Shown in pieces: positions 31,535-33,964 of a DNA stretch of 33,964 nt. The stretch covers positions 1-33,964 of the forward strand of contig NZ_CAMTTF010000012.1 in assembly GCF_947077765.1 (NCBI RefSeq), read 5' to 3'. Source of the DNA: Salinibacter grassmerensis (GTDB taxonomy: Bacteria; Bacteroidota; Rhodothermia; Rhodothermales; Salinibacteraceae). A program made the position numbers and the translations under genes. The notes beneath the pieces were generated by a model, which was not told where the DNA came from, ran no database searches, and saw nothing but the letters and a program-made list of their open reading frames with translations. Each line of letters opens with the position of its first letter. Within the stretch, counting starts at the first letter, position 1.

Positions 31535-31856
31535 GCAGGATCAGCCGTGCAGGATCAAGCGGACGGTTCAGGAAATGCAAGCTAACCGCCCGCCTGCTTG
31601 TTTTCATCTCCCCCGACTCCGGATCTCTTTGTTTTGACATATCTTTGTTTTGAGAAGTGTCAAACAGCGTTCCCGCCGCGGACCTGTCGCGGATGGCCCT
31701 CCTGGGAATGACCTCTTGCCTCCCATCTCTGGGAGGACAGGCGCGTGACTGGGTAGCATCCCGAGGAGATTTGCTTGTGGTTTTCGCCCTTGCCCGTCAC
31801 TTTGCGGGCTGGATCTGCCCCGCATGATAATTTCCCGCATGATAATTTGTAGCAGG
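31535..31856. promoter_or_regulatory. Divergent leader between cas3 and CRISPR array 3
   Basis: A gene-free stretch that should hold the cas operon promoter (minus) and the array 3 leader (plus). CTTTGTTTTGA occurs at 31627-31637 and 31643-31653. CCCGCATGATAATTT is repeated exactly in tandem at 31819-31833 and 31834-31848. TGTAGCAGG (31848-31856) abuts the first repeat, the same 9 bases (inverted) as at arrays 1 and 2. Confidence 0.65.
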
Positions 31857-32312
31857 GTATGCTCCGCACACGCGAAGATAGACCCTATCTCACGCAGATG
31901 GGCGACCCTGTCGAGAGGTATGCTCTGCACACGCGGGGATAGACCTCACGCTTGCTGCGCCTGTGGGCTCATGGACGAGTATGCTCCGCACACGCGGGGA
32001 TAGACCCTACGCGGACATCCACCGAGGCTACCCGACCAAGTATGCCCCGCATACGTGGGGATAGACCTTTGACAAACCTATGGAATGAAATCGAGACAGA
32101 GCATGCCCTGCACACGCAGGAATAGACCCACATTTTACCCGACCGACGGGCAAAGCAATCCGTGTGCCCCGCACACGCGGGAATAGGCCTGATTGAGCTT
32201 CTGCTTGGCACCTCACTGGTATATATACCCCGCAAACGCGGGGATAAACATTTCCCAGCAGCGCAAGCGGCTCCAACGTTAGCGTATTCCTCCTGTGCGT
32301 GAGGGTCTCAAA
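31857..32312 (+). CRISPR. CRISPR array 3, type I-E, 7 repeats plus a decayed eighth
   Basis: 29-base repeats start at 31857, 31918, 31979, 32040, 32101, 32162 and 32223 in the form GTATGCCCCGCACAC then GCGGGGATAGACCC, with 32- or 33-base spacers. A strongly decayed copy fits the 61-base register at 32284-32312. The orientation is opposite to arrays 1 and 2, so it is transcribed away from cas3. Decay is greatest at the right end, which agrees with a leader on the left. Confidence 0.93.
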
Positions 32313-32851
32313 AACGCTGCGCATTCTGTTCCAGAGGTGAAAACCTATGATCGAAAAGACAAGGGCACGAGTCCACAGTGCTCTTCCATTACGCCAATTG
32401 GCTTTTCATCGAAAACACGGGTTGGTAAAGAAAGGGCCGGGTTCACCAGACAGGTCACGCTCTTCCCTCTGACCACGACCTCACACCTCAACGATTTGAG
32501 ACGACGCACATCCGCTATGAAACGATGATACTGGCGGAATAACCCGTTCCCTACTACGATAGCCTCAACCTATCAAATCTCATTGTTCAAGTCCTAAGGG
32601 AGCGCAAACCGCCAGAGTAGCGTGGTAGACCACCTCGAAAAATTGCACGCATCGGACTGGGAAAGCTCTGCTGGAGAAAGCAAGAGACGAAGCGAATTCG
32701 TGAATGCGTTACGCAATTCCACTATTTGTTAGAAGTGACGCTTGAGGCCGCGCATGCGTTACGCAAAGAGAGAGAAGCGTAACAATCGGGCCTGGCAAGA
32801 GTTTTCGGGCAACACCTGTCTCTGACCCGTTTCTACTCCCCTTCTGGACCG
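32313..32851. other. Gene-free stretch between array 3 and the recombinase
   Basis: Weak frames only. The main features are the two palindromic words at 32704-32766. The rest shows nothing I can name. Confidence 0.4.
32704..32766. repeat. Two copies of a palindromic 13-base site upstream of the recombinase
   Basis: ATGCGTTACGCAA occurs exactly at 32704-32716 and 32754-32766, 50 bases apart. The core TGCGT-T-ACGCA is a dyad. A diverged half-site AGCGTAAC follows at about 32777. They may be crossover, accessory or operator sites for the recombinase that starts at 32852. Confidence 0.6.
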
Positions 32852-33442
32852 ATGGCTCGCCCCGACAAGCTTCCGAAGATCCTCACTGAGGCCGAGACGT
32901 CCTCGCTCTTAGGTCAGCCCAACCAGCGCTACTTTGGCCCCTGTCGAGATTACCTCTACATGCGCCTCATGCTCAAGGCCGGCCTGCGTGCGTCGGAAGC
33001 GACGGCACTGCGGCCCGAGCATATTGATCTCATGAGCGGGAAACTGACGGTCCGGGAAGGCAAAGGCGCGAAGGACCGGACGCTCTGGGTTGGGGAGGAC
33101 CTCCTGGAGGAGCTCCAAGAATGGACGGAGCGGCGCGCAGACGAAGCCAAAGAAGCAGGCGCTGAGGGCTCAGGGTTTCTCCTCCCGACCCGCAAGGGCA
33201 CGGAAGTGGCCACATCCCATCTTCGCCGCTCAGTGAAACGGTATGCCCGCAAGGCCGAGATCGAAGAGGTCGGGCGCGTGTCTCCGCATACCTTGAGGCA
33301 TACCTTTGCCACGCGGCTCTACCGGGAAACTGGAAACATCCGGCTCGTGCAGAAGGCACTCGGGCACTCCGACTTGTCTACGACGATGATCTACACCCAC
33401 GTCGTCGACGAGGAACTAGAGGGCGCGATGAAGGGCCTGTAG
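32852..33442 (+). CDS. Minimal tyrosine recombinase (XerC/D-like catalytic domain only)
   Basis: A 196-residue protein that corresponds to the catalytic domain alone; usual Xer-type proteins have about 300 residues and an N-terminal SAM-like DNA-binding domain, absent here. Catalytic residues in order are: R in KAGLRASEATALRPEHID, K in REGKGAKDRTLWV, H-x-x-R in RVSPHTLRHTFATRLY, H in VQKALGHSDLSTTMI and the nucleophile Y in YTHVVDEELEGAM. It could resolve plasmid multimers or integrate the element. Palindromic repeats 90-150 bases upstream may be its sites. The ATG at 32852 follows a gene-free stretch, so truncation of a longer ancestor is unlikely to be recent. Confidence 0.92.
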   Translation: MARPDKLPKILTEAETSSLLGQPNQRYFGPCRDYLYMRLMLKAGLRASEATALRPEHIDLMSGKLTVREGKGAKDRTLWVGEDLLEELQEWTERRADEAKEAGAEGSGFLLPTRKGTEVATSHLRRSVKRYARKAEIEEVGRVSPHTLRHTFATRLYRETGNIRLVQKALGHSDLSTTMIYTHVVDEELEGAMKGL

Positions 33443-33503
33443 CGAGTGTCTGGGTTGCTGTCTGCCCTCACCTTGGACTTGGTGCTCCCGCAGAGCAGGA
33501 GCC

Positions 33504-33953
33504 TCACGGCCGACTAGGCGGCTCGGAGAAGGGCGTCTTCTCGACCTCATCGGACGGGCTGCTCTCGGCGGTTTCCTCGCCCTCTTCGGCGACGGCGGTC
33601 ACGACGTAGTAGTACGTCGTCCCGTTTTCGGCGCTATCGTCGGTGTACTCCGCTGAGCCGATGCCGGTGTCAAGCGGGCTGCCAGAGGCGTCTACCCCGG
33701 AGGAGGTGGCCCGGTAGACGCGGTAGGTATCTGCTTCATCGGCTGCATTCCAGCCCAAGCCGACCGCTCCGTCCTGGGATGTAGCGCTCAGTCCCGACGG
33801 CGTAGCGGGAGGCGCTGGCCCATTCCCGCCATTGGAGCCGCCTCCGCTGCAGGCGGGAAGCGTTAAGGCAAGGATCACCGTAAGGAGAAGTACGGGAAGA
33901 CGACCTGCATCAGTCCTGCTCTCAAGAAGCAACCAGCCGGATGGTGAAGTCAT
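33504..33953 (-). CDS. Lipoprotein with a fibronectin type III domain
   Basis: A 149-residue protein. A long polar start leads into the signal helix RLPVLLLTVILALTLPACSG with the lipobox L-P-A-C. After a glycine- and proline-rich linker there is one FN3 domain: PATPSGLSATSQDGAVGLGW, EADTYRVYRATSSG, YTDDSAENGTTYYYVVTAVA. The tail is acidic. It would be anchored in a membrane facing outwards. The FN3 domain resembles that of the BspA-like protein at 56-3181, which lies in the same direction just across the window junction if the molecule is circular. The N-terminal part before the signal is unusually long, so a later non-ATG start is possible. Confidence 0.8.
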   Translation of the reverse strand: MTSPSGWLLLESRTDAGRLPVLLLTVILALTLPACSGGGSNGGNGPAPPATPSGLSATSQDGAVGLGWNAADEADTYRVYRATSSGVDASGSPLDTGIGSAEYTDDSAENGTTYYYVVTAVAEEGEETAESSPSDEVEKTPFSEPPSRP

Positions 33954-33964
33954 AGTCTGTGAGA

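Overview
This window looks like most or all of a plasmid from a halophilic member of the Bacteroidota/Rhodothermota, such as Salinibacter. That assignment is an inference. It rests on moderately high GC, acidic proteins, almost no Shine-Dalgarno sequences, a surface protein ending in a type IX secretion (Por) sorting domain, a Rep_3-type initiator beside an iteron array, and a ParA/ribbon-helix-helix partition pair. No rRNA, tRNA, conjugation or transposase genes were seen.

Layout, left to right. 56-4618 (minus strand) carries a BspA-like surface protein and two small membrane or exported proteins. 4701-5886 is the replication unit: a Rep initiator and seven iterons. 5887-7082 has no convincing gene but holds a long structured hairpin with a plus-strand terminator and two minus-strand terminators. 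7083-9995 encodes a 970-residue protein whose motifs resemble a divergent family A-type polymerase; a 100-codon gene is overprinted near its 3' end. 10016-12426 is a run of small genes, including an ardA antirestriction gene broken by one stop codon. Some of these genes share a repeated promoter/leader block with a conserved hairpin. 12468-15042 has a second iteron-like array with a perfect DnaA box, the parA/RHH pair, a Uma2 nuclease gene, and a duplicated tail of the RHH gene.

15083-18716 is a restriction-modification islet: vsr diverges from a cytosine-5 methyltransferase fused to two winged-helix-like repeats and an HNH nuclease domain, followed by a secreted thermonuclease with an Excalibur domain. 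19535-22735 holds a small acidic protein, a calcineurin-type phosphoesterase, a small membrane protein and a ParB/Srx-like protein. 22954-23247 is the broken C-terminus of a MmeI-like DNA methyltransferase.

23251-32312 is a type I-E CRISPR-Cas locus: cas3, cse1, cse2, cas7, cas5e and cas6e on the minus strand, with three arrays and no cas1 or cas2. Two arrays sit inside or behind the cas operon, flanking cas6e. The third is divergent from cas3. The repeats are unusually variable, yet many changes keep the hairpin stem paired. The right end carries a minimal tyrosine recombinase with two palindromic sites upstream, and an FN3 lipoprotein.

Together the genes cover replication, segregation, resolution or integration, defence (CRISPR, R-M) and counter-defence (ardA). 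The best candidates for something undescribed are the plasmid polymerase with its structured leader, the methyltransferase-HNH fusion, and the repeated hairpin leader in front of the small genes.
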